Shown here: piece after piece, positions 18,994-27,746 of the stretch | Layout of the letters: each line of letters starts with the position of its first letter | How positions within the stretch are numbered: the first letter of the stretch is position 1 | Assembly (NCBI RefSeq): GCF_000936425.1 | Contig: NZ_AVFK01000009.1 | Span: 1-64,000 of the forward strand | Source: Skermanella aerolata KACC 11604 | Lineage (GTDB): Bacteria; Pseudomonadota; Alphaproteobacteria; Azospirillales; Azospirillaceae | Direction: 5' to 3' | DNA length: 64,000 nt | The notes under the pieces: model-generated | Seen by the model: only the letters and a program-made list of their open reading frames with translations | What the model was told of the DNA's origin: nothing | The model's database searches: none | Translations under genes and position numbers: made by a program

Positions 18994-21900
18994 ATGCGTA
19001 TCGTCCTGGACCTCCAGGCCTGCCAGTCGCCCAGCAGGCTACGTGGGATCGGCCGCTATTCCCTGGAACTGGCGAAGGCCATGGCGTGCCGACCGCGCGG
19101 CCACGAGATCGTCGTCACGATGAACGGTGCGCTGAGCGACACCGTCGAACCGATACGAACCGCTTTCGACGGACTGGTTCCGTGGGAGAATATGGTGGTT
19201 TGGTCGCAGCCGGCCGGTGTCAGCTTCCTGACCGGCGAGAGCTGGTGGCGCATACAGGCGGCCGAAGCTGTCCGGGAGCGTTTCCTGCAAGGCCTGCGTC
19301 CCGACATCGTCCATGTGACGAGCCTGTTCGAGGGAATGTACCATGACGTGACGACCTCGGTCGGCGCCACCGTGAGCAGCCTGCCTACCGCCATCACCCT
19401 TTACGATCTGATCCCTCTGGCCAACCCCGAGGTTCTGCCGGAAGATCCGCGCAGCCTGGAGTGGTACTCGCGCAAGCTGCTTTCGTTGCGCCGTGCCAAT
19501 CTGCTGCTGGCGATCTCGGATCACTCGGCCCGGGAAGCGCTCCAGATGCTCGACCTTGGCGGCGATCATGTCAGGACGATCTATTCCGCAGCCGACCCCA
19601 AGTTCTGTCCCGCCGATCTGTCGCGACCCGAAAACGATGCCGCAAGGTCGCTGAAGAAGCGACTCGGCATCACACGCCCCTTCGTGCTGTTCGTCGGGAC
19701 GGTAGACGCCCACAAGAACCTCGCCGGCATGCTGGAGGCCTATGCCAGATTGCCGCGCGACATGAGGAAGAGCCATCAGCTCGTCCTGGTCTGCGTTGTC
19801 AACCCGCCCGACCGCGTCCGGGTGCCGATCATGGCGCGAGAAGCCGGCCTGTCCGAGAACGATTACGTGCTGACGGGTCAAGTCCCCGATACCGATCTTG
19901 TGGAACTCTACCGCCAATGCCGCCTGTTCGTCTGCCCGTCGCTCCGCGAGGGCTTTGGGCTGCCGGCCCTTGAGGCAATGGCTTGCGGAACGCCGGCCAT
20001 CACGTCGGACACTACAAGCTTCCCCGAGGTGGTCGGCCGCGCAGACGCGATGTTCGATCCTCGCTCCGCGGAGGCGATCTCCTCCAGGATGACCAAGGTG
20101 CTGGGCGATCCGGGGCTGCTGGCGGAGCTGTCGCGGCATGGTCTGGAGCGCGCCAAGCATTACAGTTGGGAAGCTACCGCCAGCAAGACGCTGGATGCCT
20201 TCGAGGAACTGCACGAGCGCCGCAACCGAGCAGCTACGGGCAACAGGGTGCAGGCCATACTGCCGACGAGACGTCCCCGTCTTGCTCTGGTAGGGCAGCT
20301 GCCGCCCGCGCCTTCTCGCGTCGCCGAATGGTCCGCAACTATGCTGGCCGATCTGGTCCGGCACTACGACGTCGAATGCGTTACGCCCCAGCAAACCATC
20401 CTTCGTCCGTCCGGCGGCGGCGGCACGCCGGTCAGGACGCCGGAATGGCTCGTCATGAACGCTTCGGCCTTCGATCGTGTGGTCTACGCGTTGGGAGACG
20501 ATGCGACCTGCCTGCCCTGGATGCTCGACACGCTACAGCGGGTTCCGGGAACCGTCGTTCTGCATGACAGAGGCATCGCACGATCGCTGGCGACGCTGGA
20601 GGCCGAAACCGGCGAACCGCTCCTGCTGCGACAGGTATATCTTTCCTACGGCTGGACCGCGGCAGCGGAGGCGGCGCGCTCGGGCGACATCTTGGCCACG
20701 GCGGAAAAGTACGCGTGCCTGACCGGGATCGCCGCGATCGCCACCGGAGTCATCCGCCTTTCCGACGGAGCGCGGCAGAAGCCGGACCAGGACATCGCCG
20801 ACCTGATCGAACTGGAACGAGCAGCCACCGCGGCCGTGATCGTCGAAGCGATCGAGAGACAATCACAGAACGCACGGCTGTCGATCCTGCAACGCCTGAG
20901 CGAGGACATCGTCGCCATCGAAGCCCCCGAGGTTCCCGGCGGAGCGGATTGGGAAACGATCGTGCGCTGTGGCGCCGAGAACCTGCCCGGTGTCGGCCGA
21001 CTGCGCCAGATCCTGGTCGACGTTTCGGAGGTCAGCCTGCGCGATGCCGGAACCGGCATCCAGCGCGTTGCCAAGAATATCCTGATCGAGCTTATCAAAA
21101 AGCCACCCGTCGGCTTCAGGGTCGAGCCCGTGATGGACGACGGCAGCGGAACGCTGCGCTATACCCGCGCCTTCGCGGCCCGAATCATGGGCATACCCGA
21201 CCTGGGGCTGCCCGAGGATCTGGTGGATACACGAGTCGGCGATATCTTTGTCGGCCTCGACCTTGCCTCCCACCTGATCGAGGGGCGGACGGCGCTGAAT
21301 CGGAGTCTGCTGCTGCGCGGCATCCGCAGCTATTTCGTCGTCTACGACCTGCTGCCGCTGATCCAGCCGGACTGGTTCGTCCCCTTCCACCATTTCCGCA
21401 TTTGGGTGGAACAGATCGCGACGCATTGCGAAGGCTTGCTCTGCATCTCGCGCTCGGTTGCCGACCAGCTTTTCGACTGGTTGCCGAACCTCGACGTTCA
21501 GCGTTCGACCCCGCTCCGGATCGGACATTTCCATCTCGGCGCCGATATCGGAAACGCCTCTCCTCATGCCGAAGCGGAGGAACCCGGAGCCGACGTGACG
21601 CGGGTGTTGCGCAGCCGCCATCCGGTATTCCTGACTGTCGGCACCATAGAACCGCGCAAGGGTCATGCCCAGGCGCTTGCCGCATTCGAACAGCTCTGGT
21701 CGGACGGATGCGAAGCCGAACTCGTTATCATCGGCAAACAGGGCTGGAAGGTCGAAAAACTCGTCGAACGGATAAGTAGCCATCCACAACTCGGAAAGCG
21801 GCTTCACTGGTTCGCTCGGGCGTCGGACGCCGACCTCAATGCGCTCTACGACGGATGCACGGCTCTGTTGGCGGTGTCGCTGGATGAAGGTTTCGGCCTG

Positions 21901-22266
21901 CCGCTGATCGAGGCGGCGAAGCACGGGCAGGCCATCCTTGCTCGGGACATCCCAGTGTTCCACGAGATAGCCGGTAAACACGCGACATATTTCTCCGGCA
22001 CCAGCGGGCGAGATCTGGCCGACGCGCTCCGTCTGTGGATGCGCCGCGATGCCGAAGGCGGCACACCGACCACCGCCGACATGCCATGGCTTACTTGGGA
22101 GCAATCGGCGGCGCGTTTTACCGAAGTAATCTTCGACGGCCGCTGGGACGCGGCATATCACGCCGACCGGCAAGGTTCCGACCGGAAGCAGCTACCTGCA
22201 TCGTCCAAACCTGCAGGATCCGAGATAAAAATGAATGAAACGAAGGTCGCGGAGGAAGTAGATTAA
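18994..22266 (+). CDS. Giant multi-module GT4-type glycosyltransferase
   Basis: 1090 residues with at least two complete GT-B glycosyltransferases. Module 1 (about 1-400) starts RIVLDLQACQSPSRLRGIGR and has FVLFVGTVDAHKNLAGMLEA and EGFGLPALEAMACGTPAI. Module 3 (about 665-1060) starts ILVDVSEVSLRDAGTGIQRV and has VFLTVGTIEPRKGHAQALAA and DEGFGLPLIEAAKHGQAI. The stretch between (about 425-640) begins RPRLALVGQLPPAPSRVAEW, like the N-terminal half of another GT-B enzyme, but lacks a matching donor-binding half. Multi-domain GT4 enzymes such as WbdA polymerise mannan O-antigens, so this is the likely polymerase of the cluster. The sugar is unknown. It begins 14 bases after the methyltransferase gene. 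Confidence 0.9.
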   Translation: MRIVLDLQACQSPSRLRGIGRYSLELAKAMACRPRGHEIVVTMNGALSDTVEPIRTAFDGLVPWENMVVWSQPAGVSFLTGESWWRIQAAEAVRERFLQGLRPDIVHVTSLFEGMYHDVTTSVGATVSSLPTAITLYDLIPLANPEVLPEDPRSLEWYSRKLLSLRRANLLLAISDHSAREALQMLDLGGDHVRTIYSAADPKFCPADLSRPENDAARSLKKRLGITRPFVLFVGTVDAHKNLAGMLEAYARLPRDMRKSHQLVLVCVVNPPDRVRVPIMAREAGLSENDYVLTGQVPDTDLVELYRQCRLFVCPSLREGFGLPALEAMACGTPAITSDTTSFPEVVGRADAMFDPRSAEAISSRMTKVLGDPGLLAELSRHGLERAKHYSWEATASKTLDAFEELHERRNRAATGNRVQAILPTRRPRLALVGQLPPAPSRVAEWSATMLADLVRHYDVECVTPQQTILRPSGGGGTPVRTPEWLVMNASAFDRVVYALGDDATCLPWMLDTLQRVPGTVVLHDRGIARSLATLEAETGEPLLLRQVYLSYGWTAAAEAARSGDILATAEKYACLTGIAAIATGVIRLSDGARQKPDQDIADLIELERAATAAVIVEAIERQSQNARLSILQRLSEDIVAIEAPEVPGGADWETIVRCGAENLPGVGRLRQILVDVSEVSLRDAGTGIQRVAKNILIELIKKPPVGFRVEPVMDDGSGTLRYTRAFAARIMGIPDLGLPEDLVDTRVGDIFVGLDLASHLIEGRTALNRSLLLRGIRSYFVVYDLLPLIQPDWFVPFHHFRIWVEQIATHCEGLLCISRSVADQLFDWLPNLDVQRSTPLRIGHFHLGADIGNASPHAEAEEPGADVTRVLRSRHPVFLTVGTIEPRKGHAQALAAFEQLWSDGCEAELVIIGKQGWKVEKLVERISSHPQLGKRLHWFARASDADLNALYDGCTALLAVSLDEGFGLPLIEAAKHGQAILARDIPVFHEIAGKHATYFSGTSGRDLADALRLWMRRDAEGGTPTTADMPWLTWEQSAARFTEVIFDGRWDAAYHADRQGSDRKQLPASSKPAGSEIKMNETKVAEEVD

Positions 22267-22433
22267 ATTGGAGCGATATACACATAAGGAATATGTCATA
22301 ACCCCAATGAACCTATAACTGCCCATCTCCATCACAGAGATCAAAAGCGTAATCGCCTTAACCCCATGAACCGGCGCAACCGTATCGTGTTTATGGCACT
22401 GTCGCGCCGATTCGGTTTTTTGCGAACGCTTCT

Positions 22434-23774
22434 GTGAGAGAGTCATTGACGGCCCAAGTTGATAGTTACCGTCTGCCGCGTACAGCAATGAGGATCCTCC
22501 GCGGTCCCTTCATGAAGAATGTCGCGGTTCTGGCGTCTGGCACCGCCATGGCCCAGGTTCTGACGGTCCTGGCCTATCCAATTCTGATGCGCCTGTACAA
22601 TCCGGACGACTTCGGCCTGTTCGCGCTGTTCGGCGCACTCAACATGACCTTCGTCGCCGTCGCCAGCGGCCGCTACGAGCTTGCCATCGTCATGGCGAAG
22701 ACGGAGGAGGATGCCGCCAACCTTCTGGCGCTGACCCTGGCCATCGTCGGAGTGGTCAGCGTCGCCTCCGGCTTCGCGGTATGGGGTTTCGGCGACGATA
22801 TGCTCGCCCTGATGGGCTACCAGGAGTTGGGTGCGCTGCTGTGGTTCCTGCCGCTGATGATCCTGACGACGACGATCGCCCAGGTGCTGAGCGTCTGGGC
22901 GACGCGCCATAAAGCCTACAAACGAATCTCGATGTCCACCATCAGCCGGTCGGTCGGGGTGGCGGCGGCACAGATCGCCGCCGGCCTCGTCGGCATGGGT
23001 GTCGACGGGCTGGTGCTCGGCATGATCTTCGGCACGGTGGTCAGTGCCGTCATTGTCGCGTGGCAGCTCATCCGGTACGACCTGCCGTCGCTCCGGCTGG
23101 TAATCAACTGGCCGGCCATGAAGCGGCTGGCGAAGACGCATTTGGATTTTCCGCTCTACAGCATGCCGCAGGCGCTGCTGTCCACCACGACGGTAACCGT
23201 GCCGTCGATCCTGCTGACGGCCCTGTTCAATCCCTACGTGGCGGGCCTCTACTGGTTCACCTATCGCCTGTTCGAGATGCCGATCACCCTGCTGGGCGAC
23301 GCGACCCGCCGGGTCTTCTATCAGCGGGCGGCCGAGATGTACCACAAGGGCGAGGACCTGACGGATATCTTCATCCGGACCACCGGCGGACTGGCGGCCA
23401 TGGTCGCCTTGCCGGTTGTCATCATGTTCGTGGCCGGCCCCTGGATCTACGCGGTGGCGTTCGGCGACGCTTGGCGGGAGGCCGGTGTCTTCGCGCAGTG
23501 GATCGTGATCTGGTGGGCCATGCGCTTCATCAGCCTGCCCGCCCTGATGCTGGTGCCTGTCCTGAACATCCAGCGCAAGTTCCTGATCCTGGAGGTCGTG
23601 ACGCTGGTGCCCCGCTTCCTGGTGCTGCCGGCAGCAGCCTGGGTTTCCAACGTCGATGTCGCCATCGCCGCCTATTCCATAGTGGGCTTCCTGTTCCACT
23701 TCTTCTCGGTGATGCTGGTCTGGCGGGCGGTCAGGGATCACCGCGCCGCCCTGGTACAAGCCGCGACCTCCTGA
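22434..23774 (+). CDS. Oligosaccharide flippase family (Wzx-like) membrane protein
   Basis: 446 residues with about 12 predicted helices. The N-terminal part (VAVLASGTAMAQVLTVLAYP, NPDDFGLFALF) is typical of the polysaccharide-synthesis/MATE-like flippase family. It would flip lipid-linked sugar units across the inner membrane. The start is uncertain: GTG at 22434, or ATG at 22488 (MRILRGPF) or 22512 (MKNVAV), none with a good Shine-Dalgarno motif. An AT-rich gap of 167 bases separates it from the glycosyltransferase. A flippase next to an ABC exporter is unusual, since the two normally serve different assembly routes. Confidence 0.85.
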   Translation: MRESLTAQVDSYRLPRTAMRILRGPFMKNVAVLASGTAMAQVLTVLAYPILMRLYNPDDFGLFALFGALNMTFVAVASGRYELAIVMAKTEEDAANLLALTLAIVGVVSVASGFAVWGFGDDMLALMGYQELGALLWFLPLMILTTTIAQVLSVWATRHKAYKRISMSTISRSVGVAAAQIAAGLVGMGVDGLVLGMIFGTVVSAVIVAWQLIRYDLPSLRLVINWPAMKRLAKTHLDFPLYSMPQALLSTTTVTVPSILLTALFNPYVAGLYWFTYRLFEMPITLLGDATRRVFYQRAAEMYHKGEDLTDIFIRTTGGLAAMVALPVVIMFVAGPWIYAVAFGDAWREAGVFAQWIVIWWAMRFISLPALMLVPVLNIQRKFLILEVVTLVPRFLVLPAAAWVSNVDVAIAAYSIVGFLFHFFSVMLVWRAVRDHRAALVQAATS

Positions 23775-23878
23775 CGAGACTTCCTGACTGGGGATGCCCG
23801 GGCCGTCCGCGACCCGGGCGCTCATCCAACTTCAGGAAATTCGACTTTCGGAAATCCAATTTTCGGAAACTTGGGCAT

Positions 23879-23921
23879 AAAAAAAGCGCCGCAACGTTGA
23901 GGTCGTTGCAGCGCTTTTTTT
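23879..23921. terminator. Bidirectional terminator hairpin with anticodon-like loop
   Basis: Seven A, then GCGC, C, GCAACG, loop TTGAGGT, CGTTGC, A, GCGC and seven T: a near-perfect palindrome with one C/A mismatch. It can stop transcription from the flippase (plus) and from the tRNA gene (minus). Its loop and flanking pairs (CGTTGAGGTCG, 23895-23905) equal the anticodon loop region of the neighbouring tRNA-Leu read on the opposite strand. Confidence 0.85.
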
Positions 23922-23947
23922 CGTATGGCCGTTACCTGATGGAGGGA

Positions 23948-24034
23948 TGGTGCGGTCGAGAAGACTCGAACTTCCACGGGGGTTAGCCCACAGCGACCTC
24001 AACGCTGCGCGTCTACCAATTCCGCCACGACCGC
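23948..24034 (-). tRNA. tRNA-Leu (anticodon GAG), CCA encoded
   Basis: On the minus strand the acceptor arms GCGGTCG and CGACCGC pair perfectly and are followed by A and an encoded CCA. The anticodon stem CAGCG/CGCTG encloses loop TTGAGGT, giving anticodon GAG, which reads CUC and CUU leucine codons. The D-arm segment GGCGGAATTGGTAGACGC and the TTCGAGT T-loop are standard, and the long variable arm fits a class II tRNA. Length is 87 bases with CCA. A strong terminator lies 26 bases downstream. Confidence 0.96.
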
Positions 24035-24150
24035 ATGTCTCATCCGCTTCCACAAGCCGGGGCTTGCTTCAGGCGTGCGGGGGGAATACCAAATCCCGGT
24101 GCCCCGATCAAGCGAATGAAGCAGCTTTTTCTAAGAAAACAGGATCACCC

Positions 24151-24879
24151 ATGACAGCCTCCCTTCACCCGGCCCGGTTGCCGGAGGGAACAGCCCCAGA
24201 TAGCCGCCCGTCCGATCGCCTCCCTGTCGAGTGGCGGATCAGCGACGAACCCGTCCCCTATCCGGAGGCGGTCGCCGAGATGGAAGCGCGGGCCACGGCG
24301 ATCCGGGAGGGCACGGCGCCGGAACTGGTCTGGCTGCTGGAGCACCCACCCCTCTACACGGCGGGCACCAGCGCGCGCCCGGCGGATCTCCTGGAGCCGG
24401 AGCGGTTCCCGACCTACCAGTCGGGCCGGGGTGGCCAGTACACCTACCACGGGCCGGGCCAGCGGGTGGCCTATGTGATGATCGATCTGAAACGTCCCCG
24501 GCGGGGACTGGAGGGGCCGGATATCCGCGCCTACGTCAACCGGCTGGAGGAGTGGCTGATCCAGACTTTGGCCCAGTTCAACGTCAAGGGCGAGCGGCGC
24601 GACGGTCGGGTCGGCATCTGGGTCGATCGCGGGCCGTATGGGGGGATCAAAGGGCACGAGGACAAGATCGCGGCGCTGGGCGTGCGGGTCCGCCGCTGGG
24701 TGACGCTGCACGGCGTCGCGCTGAACGTCGATCCGGATCTGAGTCATTTCGCAGGCATCGTACCCTGCGGCATTAGCGAGCACGGCGTCACCAGCCTGCA
24801 TGCGCTGGGGCATCTCGTCACGCTGCCCGAAGTCGATCTGGCGCTTCGGGCGGCGTGGGAGGACGTCTTCGGGGAGTGA
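24151..24879 (+). CDS. lipB: Lipoyl(octanoyl) transferase LipB
   Basis: 242 residues. LipB moves octanoate from acyl carrier protein to lipoyl domains of 2-oxoacid dehydrogenases and the glycine cleavage system. Signatures are [34 protein letters not shown], the conserved Lys region [14 protein letters not shown] and the catalytic Cys in GIVPCGIS. The ATG at 24151 ([10 protein letters not shown]) fits; an open frame upstream runs through the tRNA and is not coding. It stands alone, convergent with purA. Confidence 0.96.
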   Translation: MTASLHPARLPEGTAPDSRPSDRLPVEWRISDEPVPYPEAVAEMEARATAIREGTAPELVWLLEHPPLYTAGTSARPADLLEPERFPTYQSGRGGQYTYHGPGQRVAYVMIDLKRPRRGLEGPDIRAYVNRLEEWLIQTLAQFNVKGERRDGRVGIWVDRGPYGGIKGHEDKIAALGVRVRRWVTLHGVALNVDPDLSHFAGIVPCGISEHGVTSLHALGHLVTLPEVDLALRAAWEDVFGE

Positions 24880-24903
24880 TCCTCCCCGGTCTTTCTGTCG
24901 GAC

Positions 24904-26196
24904 TCAGTCGCGGAACGGGTCGGTCACCAGAATGGTGTCGTCGCGCTCGGGGCTGGTCGAGACCATCGCCACCGGCGCTTCGATCAGTTCCTCGATGCGG
25001 CGAATGTACTTGACCGCCGTGGCCGGCAGATCGGCCCAGCTCCGGGCGCCCTGGGTGCTCTCGTTCCAGCCTGGCATCGTCTCGTAGACCGGCTCGACAC
25101 CGGCTTGCGCGGACTGGCCGGCGGGGAAGTGGCTCAGCTCCCGCCCTTCGTAGCGGTAGCCGACGCACACCTTCAGCTCGGAGAAGCCGTCCAGCACGTC
25201 CAGCTTAGTCAGGGCGATGCCGTTGATGCCGCCGACCTTGACCGCCTGCCGGACCATCACGGCGTCGAACCAGCCGCAGCGGCGCTTGCGCCCCGTCACG
25301 GTGCCGAACTCGCGGCCCCGTTCGCCCAGCCGCTCGCCATCGGCATTGAGCTGCTCGGACGGGAACGGGCCGGAGCCGACGCGGGTGGTGTACGCCTTGG
25401 TGATCCCCAGCACGTACCCCACGGCTCCCGGCCCCATACCCGAACCGGTCGCGGCGTTGCCGGACACGGTGTTGGAAGAGGTGACGTACGGGTATGTGCC
25501 GTGATCAACGTCGAGCATGGCGCCCTGAGCGCCTTCGAACAGGATGCGTTTGCCAGCGCGCCGCAGCTCGTCCAGCTTTTCCCACACGACGGCGGCATAG
25601 GGGCGGACCAGAGGGGCGACTTCACGCAGGCTGTCCAGCAGCTGGGTGCGGCCGACCTCTTCCGAGCCCAGGCCGCGCAGCAGCGCGTTGTGGTGGAACA
25701 GCAGCTTGTCGACCTTCTCCTCCAGCACGGCCTCGTCCGCCAGATCGCACAGGCGGATCGCCCGGCGGGCGACCTTGTCCTCATAAGCCGGGCCGATGCC
25801 GCGACCCGTCGTTCCGATCTTGAGGGTGCCGAGCGCCTCTTCCCGCGCGCGGTCGACGGCGCCGTGGATCGGGAGGATCAGCGTGGCGTTCTCGGCGATC
25901 AGCAGGTTCTCGGGCGAGATCTCGACGCCCTTCTGCCGGATCGCGTCGATCTCGCGCAGCAGCGCCCAGGGATCGACCACCACGCCGTTGCCGATGACCG
26001 ACAGCTTGCCCGGCCGCACCACGCCCGACGGCAGCAGGCTCAACTTGTACTCGATGCCGTTGATCACCAGCGTGTGGCCGGCATTATGGCCGCCCTGGTA
26101 GCGCACCACCACATCGGCCCGGCTGGACAGCCAGTCGACGATCTTGCCCTTGCCTTCGTCGCCCCACTGGGAGCCGACCACCGCTACGTTTGCCAT
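24904..26196 (-). CDS. purA: Adenylosuccinate synthetase
   Basis: 430 residues, the normal length. It joins IMP and aspartate using GTP, the first committed step to AMP. Visible motifs: [18 protein letters not shown] (phosphate-binding loop), [43 protein letters not shown] and [11 protein letters not shown]. The ATG at 26196 has GGAGAG upstream. hisZ lies 95 bases upstream on the same strand, with a GC-rich hairpin in the gap (about 26251-26279). Confidence 0.98.
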   Translation of the reverse strand: MANVAVVGSQWGDEGKGKIVDWLSSRADVVVRYQGGHNAGHTLVINGIEYKLSLLPSGVVRPGKLSVIGNGVVVDPWALLREIDAIRQKGVEISPENLLIAENATLILPIHGAVDRAREEALGTLKIGTTGRGIGPAYEDKVARRAIRLCDLADEAVLEEKVDKLLFHHNALLRGLGSEEVGRTQLLDSLREVAPLVRPYAAVVWEKLDELRRAGKRILFEGAQGAMLDVDHGTYPYVTSSNTVSGNAATGSGMGPGAVGYVLGITKAYTTRVGSGPFPSEQLNADGERLGERGREFGTVTGRKRRCGWFDAVMVRQAVKVGGINGIALTKLDVLDGFSELKVCVGYRYEGRELSHFPAGQSAQAGVEPVYETMPGWNESTQGARSWADLPATAVKYIRRIEELIEAPVAMVSTSPERDDTILVTDPFRD

Positions 26197-26291
26197 CGTG
26201 TCTCTCCACGCGTATCAGCGGAGAAGGCGCAAGACCTCCTCCGGCATCCCGGCCGGGCGGCGTGAGCCGCCTCCCGGCCACCTAAACTACA

Positions 26292-27491
26292 TCAAGCGGC
26301 CGGAAGAATCCCGCCGCCGGTGAAAATATGGGTGCAGTGCAGCCGGCGCGCCTCGGCCGCCGGTTCGTCGAAGCTTTCCAGAGCACGGACCGTCACCCAG
26401 CCTTCCGACCGCAGCCTTGCGCCGTCGGATTCCTGCGTGTCGAGCGGCAGGAAGACCCTCGGGCTTGGCGCCGGATCGGGGACGGCGCGCAGGACGGTGT
26501 CCAGATACAGGGTGAAGCCGGTCGCCGGTTCGCCCTGGGAACCCGGCTTCCGGGCACCCGCGCGATAACGTCCGCCGCGCCCCAGTTCACCGCTGACCCC
26601 GCGCGAGAACAGGGTGAAGCTGATGCCGGTCTGGTACTCGAAGCCCCGGTGCTCGACCGGATCGACCGTCAGCATCAGGCGGGGAGCACCGGCGCGGATC
26701 AGCCGGACGACCTCGGTCAGCCTTTGCCGGTCGCCTTCGGCGGCCTCCGGCAGGTCGAGTGCCGCCAGCAGTTCCACCGCCCGGTCGGCGGGACCGGAGG
26801 CCCGCATCAGGCTTGCCAACAGGTCGGCCGCCTTGCCGCCGACGGCCGCGACTTCGGCCGCATCCTTGCGGTCGAGGGCTTGGCGCAGCCGGGCCGTCTC
26901 GTCGTCCGGCAGGTCGAGCGCGCGGCAGACCGCCGGCACCAGGGTCGGCACGTTGAGATCGACCGAGATGTTGTTGACACCGACGGCGTCGAGGGCGCGG
27001 TAGGCCAGCAGCACCACTTCGGCGTCGGCGGTCGGAAGCAGGGTCCCGATCAGCTCGACGCCGACCTGACCGAACTGCCGCTCGGGACGAAGCTGCGACC
27101 CTTTGACCCGGAGCACCTGTCCGCCATAGCTCAGCCGCAGGGGACGCGGCTCGTTGGCGAGCCTCGTCGTCGCGATGCGCGCCACCTGGAGCGTCATGTC
27201 GGGGCGAAGCGCCAGCATGCGCTGGGACACCGGGTCCATCAGCCGGAAGGTCTGGGTCGCCATCGCGGCGCCCGGTCCCGACAGCAGGCTGGCTTCGAAT
27301 TCGATAAGCGGCGGCTTGACCCGGTCGAAACCGTTCAGCGCGAATTCCGCCATCAGTTTTTCCACGATGGTAGCCTCGAACGCGGCTTCACGCGGAAGCA
27401 CGTCATGGAGGCCGGCGGGCAGCAGCGCTCTGTTGATCGGGTCGGTCATGCCGGTTACGGGGTCCTGGGGTCCTGATTGAGATTTGGACAT
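26292..27491 (-). CDS. hisZ: ATP phosphoribosyltransferase regulatory subunit HisZ
   Basis: 399 residues, related to the catalytic core of histidyl-tRNA synthetase (LPAGLHDVLPREAAFEATIV, LRPDMTLQVARIATTRL, QFGQVGVELIG, GRGGRYRAG) but lacking an anticodon-binding domain. It partners the short form of HisG and gives histidine feedback control of the first histidine biosynthesis step. hisG is not in the window. Start may be the ATG at 27491 or at 27449 (MTDPINRALLPAG); neither has a strong ribosome-binding site. It is followed by purA, a frequent pairing. Confidence 0.93.
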   Translation of the reverse strand: MSKSQSGPQDPVTGMTDPINRALLPAGLHDVLPREAAFEATIVEKLMAEFALNGFDRVKPPLIEFEASLLSGPGAAMATQTFRLMDPVSQRMLALRPDMTLQVARIATTRLANEPRPLRLSYGGQVLRVKGSQLRPERQFGQVGVELIGTLLPTADAEVVLLAYRALDAVGVNNISVDLNVPTLVPAVCRALDLPDDETARLRQALDRKDAAEVAAVGGKAADLLASLMRASGPADRAVELLAALDLPEAAEGDRQRLTEVVRLIRAGAPRLMLTVDPVEHRGFEYQTGISFTLFSRGVSGELGRGGRYRAGARKPGSQGEPATGFTLYLDTVLRAVPDPAPSPRVFLPLDTQESDGARLRSEGWVTVRALESFDEPAAEARRLHCTHIFTGGGILPAA

Positions 27492-27746
27492 ACCGGGGCC
27501 GCTAAGTATCGGAATCGGTCCCGCCGGGCAAACGGAAAAGGGTCGCGGCAGCCATGGCCTCCGCGCGGCACCGCTCGGACTCCAGCCGCGGGATCGCGTG
27601 AACCATTGGACAAGTGAGGCACTTCGTCCTAAGACTCCGGCGCTTCAATGAGGCATTGTCCTTCCAGGGGCAAGGTCCAGCCCGCATCCCGCATAATCCC
27701 GCTTCGCCGCAGGCCTGCCGGTCATGCGCTCCATCACGAGGACGAA

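Noticed and set aside
26243-26291. Possible riboswitch between hisZ and purA
   Set aside because: The gap has a GC-rich hairpin but none of the conserved elements of purine riboswitches that I could see.
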